Source: Mycobacterium sp. Marseille-P9652 (GTDB lineage: Bacteria > Actinomycetota > Actinomycetes > Mycobacteriales > Mycobacteriaceae). Taken from it: a DNA stretch of 64,000 nucleotides. The stretch's first letter is position 1; each line of letters begins with the position of its first letter. Shown here in pieces: positions 1 to 8,114 of the stretch. The stretch lies in the NCBI RefSeq assembly GCF_902652685.1, contig NZ_CACRUY010000025.1:1-64000 (forward strand). Direction: 5' to 3'. The position numbers and the translations under genes are program-made. Under the pieces are notes generated by a model. It was not told the origin of the DNA and did not search any database. It worked only from the letters and a program-made list of their open reading frames with translations.

Positions 1-210
1 GGGCCCGCCGGGCACCTCGGGGAGGCGGCGGGGGGGCTCCCGCGCGTGGTCGCCGTGGTGCAGCCGCGTCTTGTTGGTCAGCTCCTCGGCGGCGGTGTCC
101 AGCTCGGGCGGGTAGTTCTGCCGCTGGTAGGAGTAGTCGCGCACCTCCTGGTGCGGCATGGGGAGGGACCCGGTGCCGCTGCCGTCGGAGCACCGCTCCT
201 CGGTGGCGGC
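1..210. other. Anomalous left edge of the window
   Basis: The forward frame is open but its residues (Val/Leu/Pro/Arg rich, no Gly-Gly-x repeats) are unlike the glycine-rich protein that begins near base 211. On the reverse strand the same bases read, from an ATG at 159 toward base 1, as a compositionally ordinary protein (Met-Pro-His-Gln-Glu-Val-Arg-Asp-Tyr, later Asn-Lys-Thr-Arg-Leu-His-His) with no stop. This may be the end of a different gene, a recombination joint or an assembly artefact. I do not recognise the reverse-strand protein. Confidence 0.4.
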
Positions 211-3200
211 GGCCAGCTGGGCGGGAGCGGGGGCAGCGGCGGCAGCGCGACCACCTACGGCAGCGGCAACGCCCTCGGCGCCGCTGGACGCGACGGCACG
301 ATGGGCACCAGCGCGGGCGGGAGCGGAGGCGCGGGCGGCGACGCGACCATCAACAACACCACCTCGGCAGCGCACGCGATCGGCGGAGCCGGCGGCAATG
401 GCGGCCCCGGCAACGAACAGTTCGGTAGCGGTTCGGGTGGTTCGGGTGGGCGCGCAACGAATTACGGACTGGGCGACGCCCACGGCGGAGCCGGCGGCGA
501 CGGTGGGTCCGCCGCCGCCGGCCCGACATGGAGCGCCGGTGGCGCCGGTGGTTCTGGCGGTGCCGCCTACGGTTACGGGACCGGGACCGCGGTCGGCGGT
601 GACGGCGGGACCGGCGGTGAGGACACCGCTGCGACGGGCGGGCGCGGCGGTGACGGCGGTACGGCCTATGTCGGCGGGGATGGTTACCTCCCCTATGTCG
701 GCCCCAACGGCGATGCCCCCTACGTAAACAACAGTGCCTCCACCGCTAGCGCGATTGGTGGCACCGGCGGCGCCGGTGGACAGGGCGCCCAAGGCGGTAA
801 CGCCGGCGCCGGCGGTAGCGCTTACAACTACGGGCTCGGACAAGCCACCCCCGGTATCGGCGGCAACGGTGGTGCCGGCACCGCACAGGGCGGTAATGGC
901 GGCAGCGGTGGTAGCGCAGACATCGTTAACACCACGTCGACCGTCGATGCGGTGGGTGCGGCCGGTGGTGTCGCGGGCAGCGGTGGAGCGTCCAACGCTG
1001 GGTGGCAAAACACAGGCACTGGTGGTGTCGGTGGTAGCGGTGGCAGTGCTGTCACGTACGGCACAGGCAATGCTTACGGCGCCGATGGGCTCAACGGTTC
1101 CGACGGAATCAACGGTGGCGCCGGTGGGTACGGCGGCAGCGCAACCACGTACGGCACCGGAAACGTCCATGCCGGAAACGGCGCCAACGGTGGTAATGGC
1201 ACCAACGGCGTTGGAGGAAGTGGGGGCGGCGGCGGTGGCGCCATCATCAACAACACCAACTCGACCGTGAGCGCCACCGGTGGCAACGGCGGGCAAGGTG
1301 GCAGCGGCACCTATGACGAGCGCTGGAGCGACTGGGGCATCTCGGGCCCGGTTACTGCCGGGGGCACCGGTGGTGGAGGCGGTTACGCCGCCACCACCGG
1401 CACCGGCGATGTCTACGGCGGCTTCGGCGGCGACGGTGGGACCGCCAACGGCGAAACCGTTGGCACTACCGCCACTGGTGGAACTGGCGGCTACGGCGGC
1501 GATGCATCCACGCGCGGCGCCGGAAACGTCACGGCCGGGGCCGCCGGCAACGGTGGCTACGGCACCACCACCGGTGGCGTCGGAGGGAATGGCGGCAGCG
1601 TCAGCATCACCGACACCGCCTCAAGCCGTGACGTATACGGCGGCATCGGCGGGTTCGGCGGAACAGGCGGAACCAACGGAGGCGCTGGCGGGGCCGGCGG
1701 GAATGCAGTCACTAACGGCTCTGGAAACGCCTTTGGCGGCGATGGACGCACTGGCACCGCCGGACCCAACGGGGGCTTCGGCGGAGACGGGGGCAACGCC
1801 ACTATCTATAACGACGCTTCTACCGGACATTCGTTCGGCGGCGCCGGCGCCGATGGCGGCGCTGGAACGACCTCCGTTGGTGGTGCCGGCGGACGAGGTG
1901 GCGACGCTACTTCCAACGGTCTGGGGCAGGTCAGCGCTGGCGTCGGCGGCAATGGTGGCGATGGCACCTATCTTGGCGGTGCAGGTGGCCGCGTCGGCGA
2001 TGCCTTGATCTCCAATAGTGCATCGGGCCACGACGTCGTCGGCGGTGCTGGCGGGTTCGGCGGCAACGGCCAGGCGGGCGGGCGAGGCGGTGACGGAGGC
2101 GACGCCGTCACCTACGGTTTCGGAACCGCAACCGGCGCCGATGGCCGCGACGGGACCATCGGCAGCAGTGGCGTCGGCGGCGGCGGCGCTGGGGGCAATG
2201 CGGTGATTGCCAACACCGGTTCCAACTCCAGCGCTGTAGGCGGTCACGGCGGATCGGGCGGCGGCGGAGGCAACGGCGGCGGCGCCGTCAACTATGGGTC
2301 TGGCTTGGCTTTAGGTGGTGATGGCGGTAGCGGCGCCAGCGGGACCGGAGGCGGCAACGGCGGTAATGCCGTTGCCCTCGGAATGGGAAATGCCGCTGCC
2401 GGCGACGGTGGAAACGGAGGAGAAGCACCCGGTGGCATAGGCGGACACGGCGGCACTGGCGGGAGCGCCTACGCGGGCAGCGCCGGAGGCGTCACCTACG
2501 ACTTCGGCAGCCGCACCCCCTACGGCAGCCAAACCGCCACCAGACTTGACTACGGAAGCGACAGCTTCCAGTTCTACGCGCCTTATGGCAACTTCGATTA
2601 CGTCAACCCCACATATCCCCGTCTCAACTCCACCGGGGGCATCGACTACTTCAACGGCAGTTCATCAACTGCGACTGCCGTTGCCGGGCACGGCGGTGCC
2701 GGCGGTGGCGGCTCCAGCGGGGGCGCTGGCGGCCCCGGCGGCACCGCCTACAACTACGGGCTCGGACAAGCCAACGCCGGAGTTGGCGGCAGTGGTGGGG
2801 ACGGCTCGAGCGTTGGCGGCAGTGGTGGCAGTGGTGGTAGCGCATACATCGTTAACAGTGCGTCGACCGTCGATGCGGTGGGTGCCGCCGGCGGGTTCGC
2901 GGGCAGCGGCGGAGCGTCCAACGCCGGGTGGGAAACCCCGAACACTGGCGGTGCCGGTGGTAGCGGCGGCAGTGCTATCACCTACGGAACCGGCAATGCC
3001 TACGGCGCCGACGGGCTCAACGGTTCCAACGGGACTAACGGGGGCGACGGCGGGAACGGTGGCAGCGCAACCACCTACGGGACCGGACACGTTCATGCCG
3101 GAAACGGCGCCAACGGCGGCAATGGCACCAACGGGGTTGGAGGAAGTGGAGGTGGTGGCGGTGGCGCCATCATCAACAACAACGACTCGTCCGTGAGCGT

Positions 3201-4833
3201 CACGGGCGCCAACGGTGGGCAAGGTGGCAGCGGCACCCATGACGAGGTCTACAGCGACTGGGGCGTCTCGGGCCCGGTTACTGCCGGGGGCACCGGTGGT
3301 GGAGGCGGTTACGCCAGCACCACCGGCATGGGGCAGGTTACCCCTGGTGTGGGTGGCGACGGCGGTAGCGGCGGCGCTACCGGGACCGGCGGAGCCGGGG
3401 GGACGGGGGGCGGCGCCGTCATCGGCAATAGCATCTCTCCCGTCAACGCCGTCGGCGCCGCTGGCGGGAACGGTGGCACCGGCGCGACCGGTGGCGCCGG
3501 CGGTGCGGGCGGCAGCGCCATCACCTACGGCACTGGAAACGTCTCCCCGCACGCGGGGGCGACCGGTGGTGTCGGCAGTACCACGGGCGGCGCGGGCGGC
3601 ACGGGTGGTACAGCGGTGATCGTCAACAGCGCGTCGGTAGCCGACGCACGCGGAGCAGATGGTGGGGCCGGCGGTTCAGGCGGCCAAACAGGTGGTGCTG
3701 GTGGGGCCGGCGGCGACGCGTACAACCACGGTAGCGGGCTGGCCATCGGAGCAGACGGCCACGAGGGGACCGCTGGAAACAACGGTGGCGCCGGCGGCGC
3801 CGGCGGGAGTGCGTACGCGTATGGCACCGGAGGGGTGATCGCTGGTGGGGGCGGTAACGGCGGAGCAAGCACCGGCACCGCCCTCGGAGTCAATGGGTTC
3901 AGCGGTGCCGGCGGTGCCGGCGGTGCCGGCGGCAACGCGGTCGTCAACAACACCGCCTCAACCGTCATGGCCCCTGGCGGCGACGGCGGACAAGGCGGCA
4001 CCGGGGCCAGCGGCGGCGACGGCGGAGCGGGAGGAAACGGCACAACTTACGGGTTGGGCGCCGCCAAAGGCGGGGCTGGACACGGCGGCACCCCCGGCTC
4101 CGCCGAGTCCGGGGGCAGCGGTGGCAATGGCGGCAATGCCTACATCTACAACTACGCCTCCTCAGCGGACGCCACAGGCGGCCAAGCCGGCAACGGCGCC
4201 ACAGGCGGCGACATCCCGCAAGGCTTTGCCAGTTCGGGCAGCAATGGTGGTAACGGTGGTTCGGGCGGAAGCGCAACTACCCAAGGCACCGGAAACGCCA
4301 TGGGCGCCGACGGCGGCAGCGGCGGTGTTGGCATAGACGCGGGCGGCCGCGGAGGAAACGGAGGTGCGGCCAACGCTTCTACCGGAACCGCCCACGGCGG
4401 AGCTGGTGGTTCTGCTGGATGGGCAGGCCCTAAAGGGAGCGGAGGCTACGGAGGCAGCGGTGGAAACGCAACCAGCGGAACAGGAGACGCCATCGGCGGC
4501 CCCGGAGCGGACGGAGCTGCAGGTGGCGCGGCAGGCGGCTGGGGCGGAGCTGGCGGTTCTGCCATGACCGGCGGCGCAGGCAATGCCACCGGCGGTAATG
4601 GCGGGAACGGTGCTCCTGCGTGGTTACCTCCATCCAAGGCCCTGGACCTCACCGACCCTCAGTCGATCGCAGACTGGGCGAAGTTCGCGGCTGGACAGGG
4701 CATCGGAGGTGCCGGCGGAAGTGCAACGGTGACCGGCACCGGAACCGCCACTAACGGCACGGGTGGTGAGTTCGACGGCACCCTCAAGCAGGTTGCAATT
4801 AACGGCTTCAACCAAATCTTCGGTACCGACTGA
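1..4833 (+). CDS. Glycine-rich PGRS-like repeat protein, 5' incomplete
   Basis: An uninterrupted frame of about 1,600 codons runs from the window edge to a TGA at 4831-4833. From about base 211 the protein is almost entirely Gly, Ala, Ser, Asn and Thr. Two alternating units recur: one with Tyr-Gly-Thr-Gly-Asn-Ala and one with an Asn-x-x-Ser/Thr-x-x-Asp-Ala core, each flanked by Gly-Gly-x triplets. Only the last 75 residues break the pattern, with a Pro-Pro-Ser-Lys-Ala-Leu-Asp-Leu-Thr-Asp stretch before a short non-repetitive end. Such proteins in mycobacteria are normally exported to the cell envelope, often by ESX-5 through a PE domain; no PE domain is visible here, so either it lies off the edge or this is a non-PE relative. 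A GTG at 46 could start it, but the N-terminus is doubtful because bases 1-210 look foreign. Confidence 0.75.
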   Translation, partial: GPAGHLGEAAGGLPRVVAVVQPRLVGQLLGGGVQLGRVVLPLVGVVAHLLVRHGEGPGAAAVGAPLLGGGGQLGGSGGSGGSATTYGSGNALGAAGRDGTMGTSAGGSGGAGGDATINNTTSAAHAIGGAGGNGGPGNEQFGSGSGGSGGRATNYGLGDAHGGAGGDGGSAAAGPTWSAGGAGGSGGAAYGYGTGTAVGGDGGTGGEDTAATGGRGGDGGTAYVGGDGYLPYVGPNGDAPYVNNSASTASAIGGTGGAGGQGAQGGNAGAGGSAYNYGLGQATPGIGGNGGAGTAQGGNGGSGGSADIVNTTSTVDAVGAAGGVAGSGGASNAGWQNTGTGGVGGSGGSAVTYGTGNAYGADGLNGSDGINGGAGGYGGSATTYGTGNVHAGNGANGGNGTNGVGGSGGGGGGAIINNTNSTVSATGGNGGQGGSGTYDERWSDWGISGPVTAGGTGGGGGYAATTGTGDVYGGFGGDGGTANGETVGTTATGGTGGYGGDASTRGAGNVTAGAAGNGGYGTTTGGVGGNGGSVSITDTASSRDVYGGIGGFGGTGGTNGGAGGAGGNAVTNGSGNAFGGDGRTGTAGPNGGFGGDGGNATIYNDASTGHSFGGAGADGGAGTTSVGGAGGRGGDATSNGLGQVSAGVGGNGGDGTYLGGAGGRVGDALISNSASGHDVVGGAGGFGGNGQAGGRGGDGGDAVTYGFGTATGADGRDGTIGSSGVGGGGAGGNAVIANTGSNSSAVGGHGGSGGGGGNGGGAVNYGSGLALGGDGGSGASGTGGGNGGNAVALGMGNAAAGDGGNGGEAPGGIGGHGGTGGSAYAGSAGGVTYDFGSRTPYGSQTATRLDYGSDSFQFYAPYGNFDYVNPTYPRLNSTGGIDYFNGSSSTATAVAGHGGAGGGGSSGGAGGPGGTAYNYGLGQANAGVGGSGGDGSSVGGSGGSGGSAYIVNSASTVDAVGAAGGFAGSGGASNAGWETPNTGGAGGSGGSAITYGTGNAYGADGLNGSNGTNGGDGGNGGSATTYGTGHVHAGNGANGGNGTNGVGGSGGGGGGAIINNNDSSVSVTGANGGQGGSGTHDEVYSDWGVSGPVTAGGTGGGGGYASTTGMGQVTPGVGGDGGSGGATGTGGAGGTGGGAVIGNSISPVNAVGAAGGNGGTGATGGAGGAGGSAITYGTGNVSPHAGATGGVGSTTGGAGGTGGTAVIVNSASVADARGADGGAGGSGGQTGGAGGAGGDAYNHGSGLAIGADGHEGTAGNNGGAGGAGGSAYAYGTGGVIAGGGGNGGASTGTALGVNGFSGAGGAGGAGGNAVVNNTASTVMAPGGDGGQGGTGASGGDGGAGGNGTTYGLGAAKGGAGHGGTPGSAESGGSGGNGGNAYIYNYASSADATGGQAGNGATGGDIPQGFASSGSNGGNGGSGGSATTQGTGNAMGADGGSGGVGIDAGGRGGNGGAANASTGTAHGGAGGSAGWAGPKGSGGYGGSGGNATSGTGDAIGGPGADGAAGGAAGGWGGAGGSAMTGGAGNATGGNGGNGAPAWLPPSKALDLTDPQSIADWAKFAAGQGIGGAGGSATVTGTGTATNGTGGEFDGTLKQVAINGFNQIFGTD
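800..1410 (+). repeat. Long internal duplication, copy 1
   Basis: About 600 bases that recur 1,926 bases downstream. Three anchors (the Tyr-Asn-Tyr-Gly-Leu-Gly-Gln codons at 823, the Ser-Asn-Ala-Gly-Trp codons at 991 and the Gly-Pro-Val-Thr-Ala codons at 1344) all have the same offset, so the copies are collinear without net insertion or deletion. Unique words such as Ala-Gly-Trp and Ser-Asp-Trp-Gly are retained in both. Confidence 0.85.
2726..3336 (+). repeat. Long internal duplication, copy 2
   Basis: Second copy of the 800-1410 segment, offset exactly 1,926 bases (642 codons). The copies differ at scattered codons (for example Trp-Gln-Asn-Thr versus Trp-Glu-Thr-Pro after the shared Ala-Gly), which fits an older in-frame duplication inside the glycine-rich gene. 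Confidence 0.85.
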
Positions 4834-4839
4834 GCATTG

Positions 4840-5030
4840 ATGCCGCAACGGCCGCGCGAGCATCGTAGGCATGGTCGTAGGCGTGCAGGCACAGCTGCGT
4901 CTTGCCGCGCAGGCGCTGCTGGCACCTCAGCACTACATGATCCACGTCAGCACCACATGCTGACCGGTTGTCACCGTGGTGAGGTTGTCGCCAACATCGG
5001 TTGCGACCCCCGAGGTGCTGGGCTTTCCCG
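4840..5030 (-). pseudogene. Degraded zinc alcohol dehydrogenase-like remnant
   Basis: The reverse strand reads Val-Ala-Thr-Asp-Val-Gly-Asp-Asn-Leu-Thr-Thr-Val followed by Gly-Gln-His-Val-Val-Leu-Thr-Trp-Ile and then a TAG at 4935-4933. In another frame downstream comes Cys-Gln-Gln-Arg-Leu-Arg-Gly-Lys-Thr-Gln-Leu-Cys. Medium-chain zinc alcohol dehydrogenases have this order: Val-Gly-x-Gly-Val-Thr, Gly-Asp-His-Val-Val-Leu, then the Cys-x2-Cys-x2-Cys-x7-Cys structural zinc loop. The pieces are short, frameshifted and lack the rest of the enzyme, so this is a remnant at most. Similarity is judged by eye. Confidence 0.38.
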
Positions 5031-5129
5031 CGCCCGGTGGGTCGGACTGACGGGCGCTGGCGATATGTGGTGAAGCTCGGCGAGTATCCCGATCCGCGGA
5101 GTCAGTTCGACGCGATTTTGGACGTTTTG

Positions 5130-5173
5130 CCTAGCAACGATTCTTCGTAATAAAGCCGAATCATATTGCTAGG
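5130..5173. repeat. Imperfect hairpin in the intergenic region
   Basis: CCTAGCAA at 5130-5137 pairs with TTGCTAGG at 5166-5173, and the inner GATTC at 5139-5143 pairs with GAATC at 5158-5162, giving a 13-bp interrupted stem around an AT-rich loop. It lies in otherwise featureless sequence between the glycine-rich gene and the next gene. No function is evident; there is no T-run beyond it. Confidence 0.5.
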
Positions 5174-5435
5174 TAACCGTCTTGGTATGGTCGCTACGTA
5201 GCCGATGTTTCCCCGTATCGCCGGTGGGCTGGCTGCGGCCGGTGGCTCTTTCATGGTTGGTGGGTTCGCGAACCGGCGCGTCTCGAAACAATGATCTAGT
5301 CCGCGCCTCGCCGTCCGGACAATCTGGGATCCCCGGAGAGCGCCGCTCACGCGCTTGTCGAGTGCACCGCGTCCAGCGCAAGAATTTCGCAAACCACCGA
5401 AGCTAATCTCGCACCACCCGAGTAAGGAGCCAACG

Positions 5436-5825
5436 ATGAGCACTTCTCAGCGTGCGAAGAAGATTATCGCCGGGGCATTGCGGTCGGGTGGTCTCGCGGT
5501 AGTCGGCCTGGCCATGGCCGCCGGCATCGCGCAGGCCCAGCCCGGTCCTGTGCCGCTCCATCCCGGCCCATTCCCCTCCGACGACAACGGTTGGGGTCCA
5601 CCAAAAGAGTGGTGCCCTGGCGAACCCCTGCCGGCGACCGGCAATCACGTGACCGACCCGTTTCGTGGTTGGGATATGACGGTGTGTCACACCTATTACT
5701 ACCTGTGGCCCGGGATGGGGAACGTGTCGAGCATGATTTGGGACGGGGATAACCCGCCGCCCAAGCCCCCGCCTCCGGTCGGCCTCTACTGCACCGATCA
5801 CTGCTGGATCGGAAATCATCCCTGA
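5436..5825 (+). CDS. Small secreted hypothetical protein
   Basis: 129 residues. The ATG at 5436 is preceded by AAGGAG at 5424-5429. An N-terminal signal peptide is clear: a Lys/Arg region, a hydrophobic Gly-Leu-Ala-Val-Val-Gly-Leu-Ala-Met-Ala-Ala core and an Ala-Gln-Ala cleavage site near residue 28. The mature protein is rich in Pro, Trp, Tyr and Gly and has four cysteines (Trp-Cys-Pro, Val-Cys-His-Thr-Tyr-Tyr, Tyr-Cys-Thr, His-Cys-Trp), suggesting two disulfides outside the membrane. It belongs to the class of short exported mycobacterial proteins without known function; I do not recognise a domain. An earlier in-frame start at 5355 would bury the signal peptide and is rejected. Confidence 0.8.
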   Translation: MSTSQRAKKIIAGALRSGGLAVVGLAMAAGIAQAQPGPVPLHPGPFPSDDNGWGPPKEWCPGEPLPATGNHVTDPFRGWDMTVCHTYYYLWPGMGNVSSMIWDGDNPPPKPPPPVGLYCTDHCWIGNHP

Positions 5826-6008
5826 GTCGCGTGTACTGAAAATCTTCGGCCACCGGCCGGGCTTCTTTCCTGAATGCTCATACAGCCGAACGTTCATGGC
5901 GAGCAAGCAGATCGCCGTGAACACCGGCTGGATGCGTCACGGCTGCGGCGATGAGTTTTCCCGGCTCGGAAAGTCTGACCACTGTCGTCGACAACATGGG
6001 AGGAACAC

Positions 6009-6653
6009 GTGGGTCAGCTGCTCAGAGTGCAGAACTTCAACGTCTCGAGTGACGGAATTGGCGCTGGCGAGGACCAGAGCCTCGAGCGGCCGTTTGGCCA
6101 CGTCGATCCCGAGAGGCTGTTCGCCTGGGCGGGGGCTACGGCGAGCTGGCCTACGCGCACGGACCCCGGAGGTAGCCGAGGCCTCGATGACTATTTCACC
6201 CGGGACTACGCACGCAACATCGGCGCCGAGATCATGGGCCGCAACAAGTTCGGGCCCCAGCGCGGGCCCTGGCAGGACCATGAGTGGCGCGGCTGGTGGG
6301 GTGACGAGCCCCCGTTCCGCACGCCGGTATTCGTCATGACCCATCACAACCGTCCTTCGTTCACACTCTCCGACACCACGTTCCATTTCGTCGAGGGCGA
6401 CCCGGCTACGGTCCTCGATCAGGCGCGGGAGGCCGCGCGCGGCAAGGACGTACGACTTGGCGGCGGGGTGACGACAGTCCGGCAGTTCCTTGACGCCGAC
6501 CTCGTCGACACGATGCATGTGGCAGTCTCGCCGGTCACGCTCGGGTCTGGACTACGACTCTGGGAGTCACCGGATGAGCTGCTCGACCGGTTTTATCTCG
6601 ACGTGGTGCCAAGCCCGAGCGGGGTGACGCATCACCTGTTCTGGCGAAAGTGA
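6009..6653 (+). CDS. Dihydrofolate reductase / RibD C-terminal family protein
   Basis: 214 residues, GTG start with GGGAGGAAC just upstream (5998-6006). The N-terminus Leu-Arg-Val-Gln-Asn-Phe-Asn-Val-Ser-Ser-Asp-Gly matches the first strand of RibD-C/DHFR-fold reductases; Gly-Arg-Asn-Lys-Phe-Gly-Pro near residue 80 and Val-Arg-Leu-Gly-Gly-Gly-Val near residue 150 are the NADPH-binding segments, followed by the family's Ala-Val-Ser-Pro-Val-Thr-Leu-Gly-Ser-Gly. Proteins of this type are NADPH-dependent reductases of mostly unknown substrate; true folate or riboflavin reductase activity cannot be claimed. It stands alone, 16 bases from a convergent gene. Confidence 0.85.
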   Translation: MGQLLRVQNFNVSSDGIGAGEDQSLERPFGHVDPERLFAWAGATASWPTRTDPGGSRGLDDYFTRDYARNIGAEIMGRNKFGPQRGPWQDHEWRGWWGDEPPFRTPVFVMTHHNRPSFTLSDTTFHFVEGDPATVLDQAREAARGKDVRLGGGVTTVRQFLDADLVDTMHVAVSPVTLGSGLRLWESPDELLDRFYLDVVPSPSGVTHHLFWRK

Positions 6654-6669
6654 CACGGACCGTCGGGCC

Positions 6670-7170
6670 CTAGGCGCCGTTTTCCTCTTGCAGGGCTTGC
6701 ATTGCCAAGTTGTCGATCAACTGCCGGCCCTCGGCGGTGCGTAACACAGGCAGCATCGCGGAGACCACACCGGCGGCGGTGAGCGCAAGGCGCACCAGAC
6801 CGTCGGGCGGCCTGTCCGCTTCGCGGAGCACCGCATACTCCGCGCTGGGATCTCCCGAGTGTTGTGCCATCGCCATCCGGGCCACGAGCCGGTTGTCGCG
6901 GTCGAGGCCGATCTCCTCGTCGGTAGACGCCAGGGTGAACATTTCGCCGATTTCCGCGACCTCATCCGGTTCGCAGAGCTGAGCCACCAGCTGCCACAGG
7001 ATCGAGATGGTGGCGCGGATCAGCTGTGGCAGCCGGTCGGCCGGGATGACTTCGTCGTCGACGATGACGCGCATGCCCGCTTCGTCGCCGCGCTCACCGT
7101 GCTGAATGAGTGCCAGTGCGCGACGGAAGTCCGCCGCACCCACGCTGTCGTCACCGCTCACCTTGTTCAT
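6670..7170 (-). CDS. Hypothetical protein, acidic, helical
   Basis: 166 residues beginning Met-Asn-Lys-Val-Ser-Gly-Asp-Asp. The sequence is acidic and helix-rich with no signal peptide or membrane segment. I do not recognise a family. Central features are Val-Ile-Val-Asp-Asp-Glu-Val-Ile-Pro-Ala-Asp-Arg near residue 35 and a C-terminal helix ending Ala-Leu-Gln-Glu-Glu-Asn-Gly-Ala. Codon use is typical of the surroundings, which supports a real gene. It shares orientation with the DUF1906 gene 75 bases upstream and could be co-transcribed with it. Confidence 0.7.
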   Translation of the reverse strand: MNKVSGDDSVGAADFRRALALIQHGERGDEAGMRVIVDDEVIPADRLPQLIRATISILWQLVAQLCEPDEVAEIGEMFTLASTDEEIGLDRDNRLVARMAMAQHSGDPSAEYAVLREADRPPDGLVRLALTAAGVVSAMLPVLRTAEGRQLIDNLAMQALQEENGA

Positions 7171-7245
7171 CCTGCCGAAAGCATGCGACAGCAGCGAAAG
7201 TGGCTAGGGCACCGGTTTCCCACCGCGCGAAGGCCGGCTCCGCGC

Positions 7246-8058
7246 TCACGGGTGCAGGTTCCACTGGCCGCAATCCTCGGCGAGGACGTCGTTGACGTCG
7301 ACTTCCTGTCCGCCGACGACGGGGCCCGGATTCGATGCCGTGCTGACGACGCGTTGGTAGAGCACCGCGGCGGGGTCGATCTGGCCGTGAGACCAGGCCT
7401 TGGTCTGCCACGCCCAGCGGTGGCCGGGGGTGCGCGAGTTCCCGATGACGCCGTCGGCGGCGGCCCATCGGCACACGTCGATACCGCCGTAGACGCCGGT
7501 GCGCTGCACCCCCAGCACCGAATTGATTCCGCGGAACCACTTGAGCGCCAGGTTGTTCCAGGTGTCGCGGCTGATGTCCTCGTCGATGCTGAAGAAGATC
7601 GGGGCGCTCTGGCCCCCGCCCGCCTCGGTATGCAGCTTCCAGGCGGTGTGGGCGTCGGCGACGCCGCCCTCGAATCCACGCCTGAAGTCCGAGGGTGCCG
7701 TGCCACCCGGCTTTCCGTATTGGTAATTGCTGACGATGATGAGCCCGGCCGCGGTCAGCTGCTCGGCGTAGGACCGCGTGATCGGCTTGGCGCCCATGGA
7801 CGAGCCGGGACGCGACAGCGAGACGTAGTTGATGACCCCGGAGTGGCCGGCAGCTCGGATCTGCTGCGCCGGGATCTGGTGCATGGCGAAGTCGATCAAC
7901 GTGGGGGTGGAGCCGACCGCCGCCCGGGCGGTGGCGGTTGCGCCCGCCGCGTAGAACGCGGGCAGGGCGGAGACGGCGATGGCGTATCGCAAGACGTCAC
8001 GCCGGCGTATAGCGGGTGATTGCTGCTGAAGGCGCACCGTTACCGGCGAGTCGGGCAT
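7246..8058 (-). CDS. Tat-exported DUF1906 (glycoside hydrolase-like) protein
   Basis: 270 residues. The N-terminus has a twin-arginine signal (Ile-Arg-Arg-Arg-Asp-Val-Leu) and a hydrophobic stretch ending near Ala-Arg-Ala at residue 46. The mature part begins Leu-Ile-Asp-Phe-Ala and contains Gly-Val-Ile-Asn-Tyr-Val-Ser, Ile-Val-Ser-Asn-Tyr-Gln-Tyr and Phe-Phe-Ser-Ile-Asp-Glu-Asp, the TIM-barrel motifs of the DUF1906 family. M. tuberculosis Rv2525c is a Tat substrate of this family, linked in the literature to cell-wall homeostasis. The Asp-Glu pair is the likely catalytic site by family analogy; the substrate is unknown. It acts outside the cytoplasmic membrane. Confidence 0.85.
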   Translation of the reverse strand: MPDSPVTVRLQQQSPAIRRRDVLRYAIAVSALPAFYAAGATATARAAVGSTPTLIDFAMHQIPAQQIRAAGHSGVINYVSLSRPGSSMGAKPITRSYAEQLTAAGLIIVSNYQYGKPGGTAPSDFRRGFEGGVADAHTAWKLHTEAGGGQSAPIFFSIDEDISRDTWNNLALKWFRGINSVLGVQRTGVYGGIDVCRWAAADGVIGNSRTPGHRWAWQTKAWSHGQIDPAAVLYQRVVSTASNPGPVVGGQEVDVNDVLAEDCGQWNLHP

Positions 8059-8114
8059 TGCGTGATGTTAAGTATGTGATTTTGTGCGCGAAAAGTAGCG
8101 TGTCGTACTCGATA

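Noticed and set aside
2665-3552. Open frames antisense to the glycine-rich gene
   Set aside because: They are repetitive Ala/Thr/Gly or Pro/Leu strings caused by the GGC/GCC repeats.
800-4600. CRISPR-like regular repeats in the glycine-rich gene
   Set aside because: Repeats are in-frame codon repeats of variable length without unique spacers; no cas genes are present.
5102-5443. Reverse-strand frame over the start of the small secreted protein
   Set aside because: It overlaps a gene with a clear ribosome site and signal peptide and has no features of its own.
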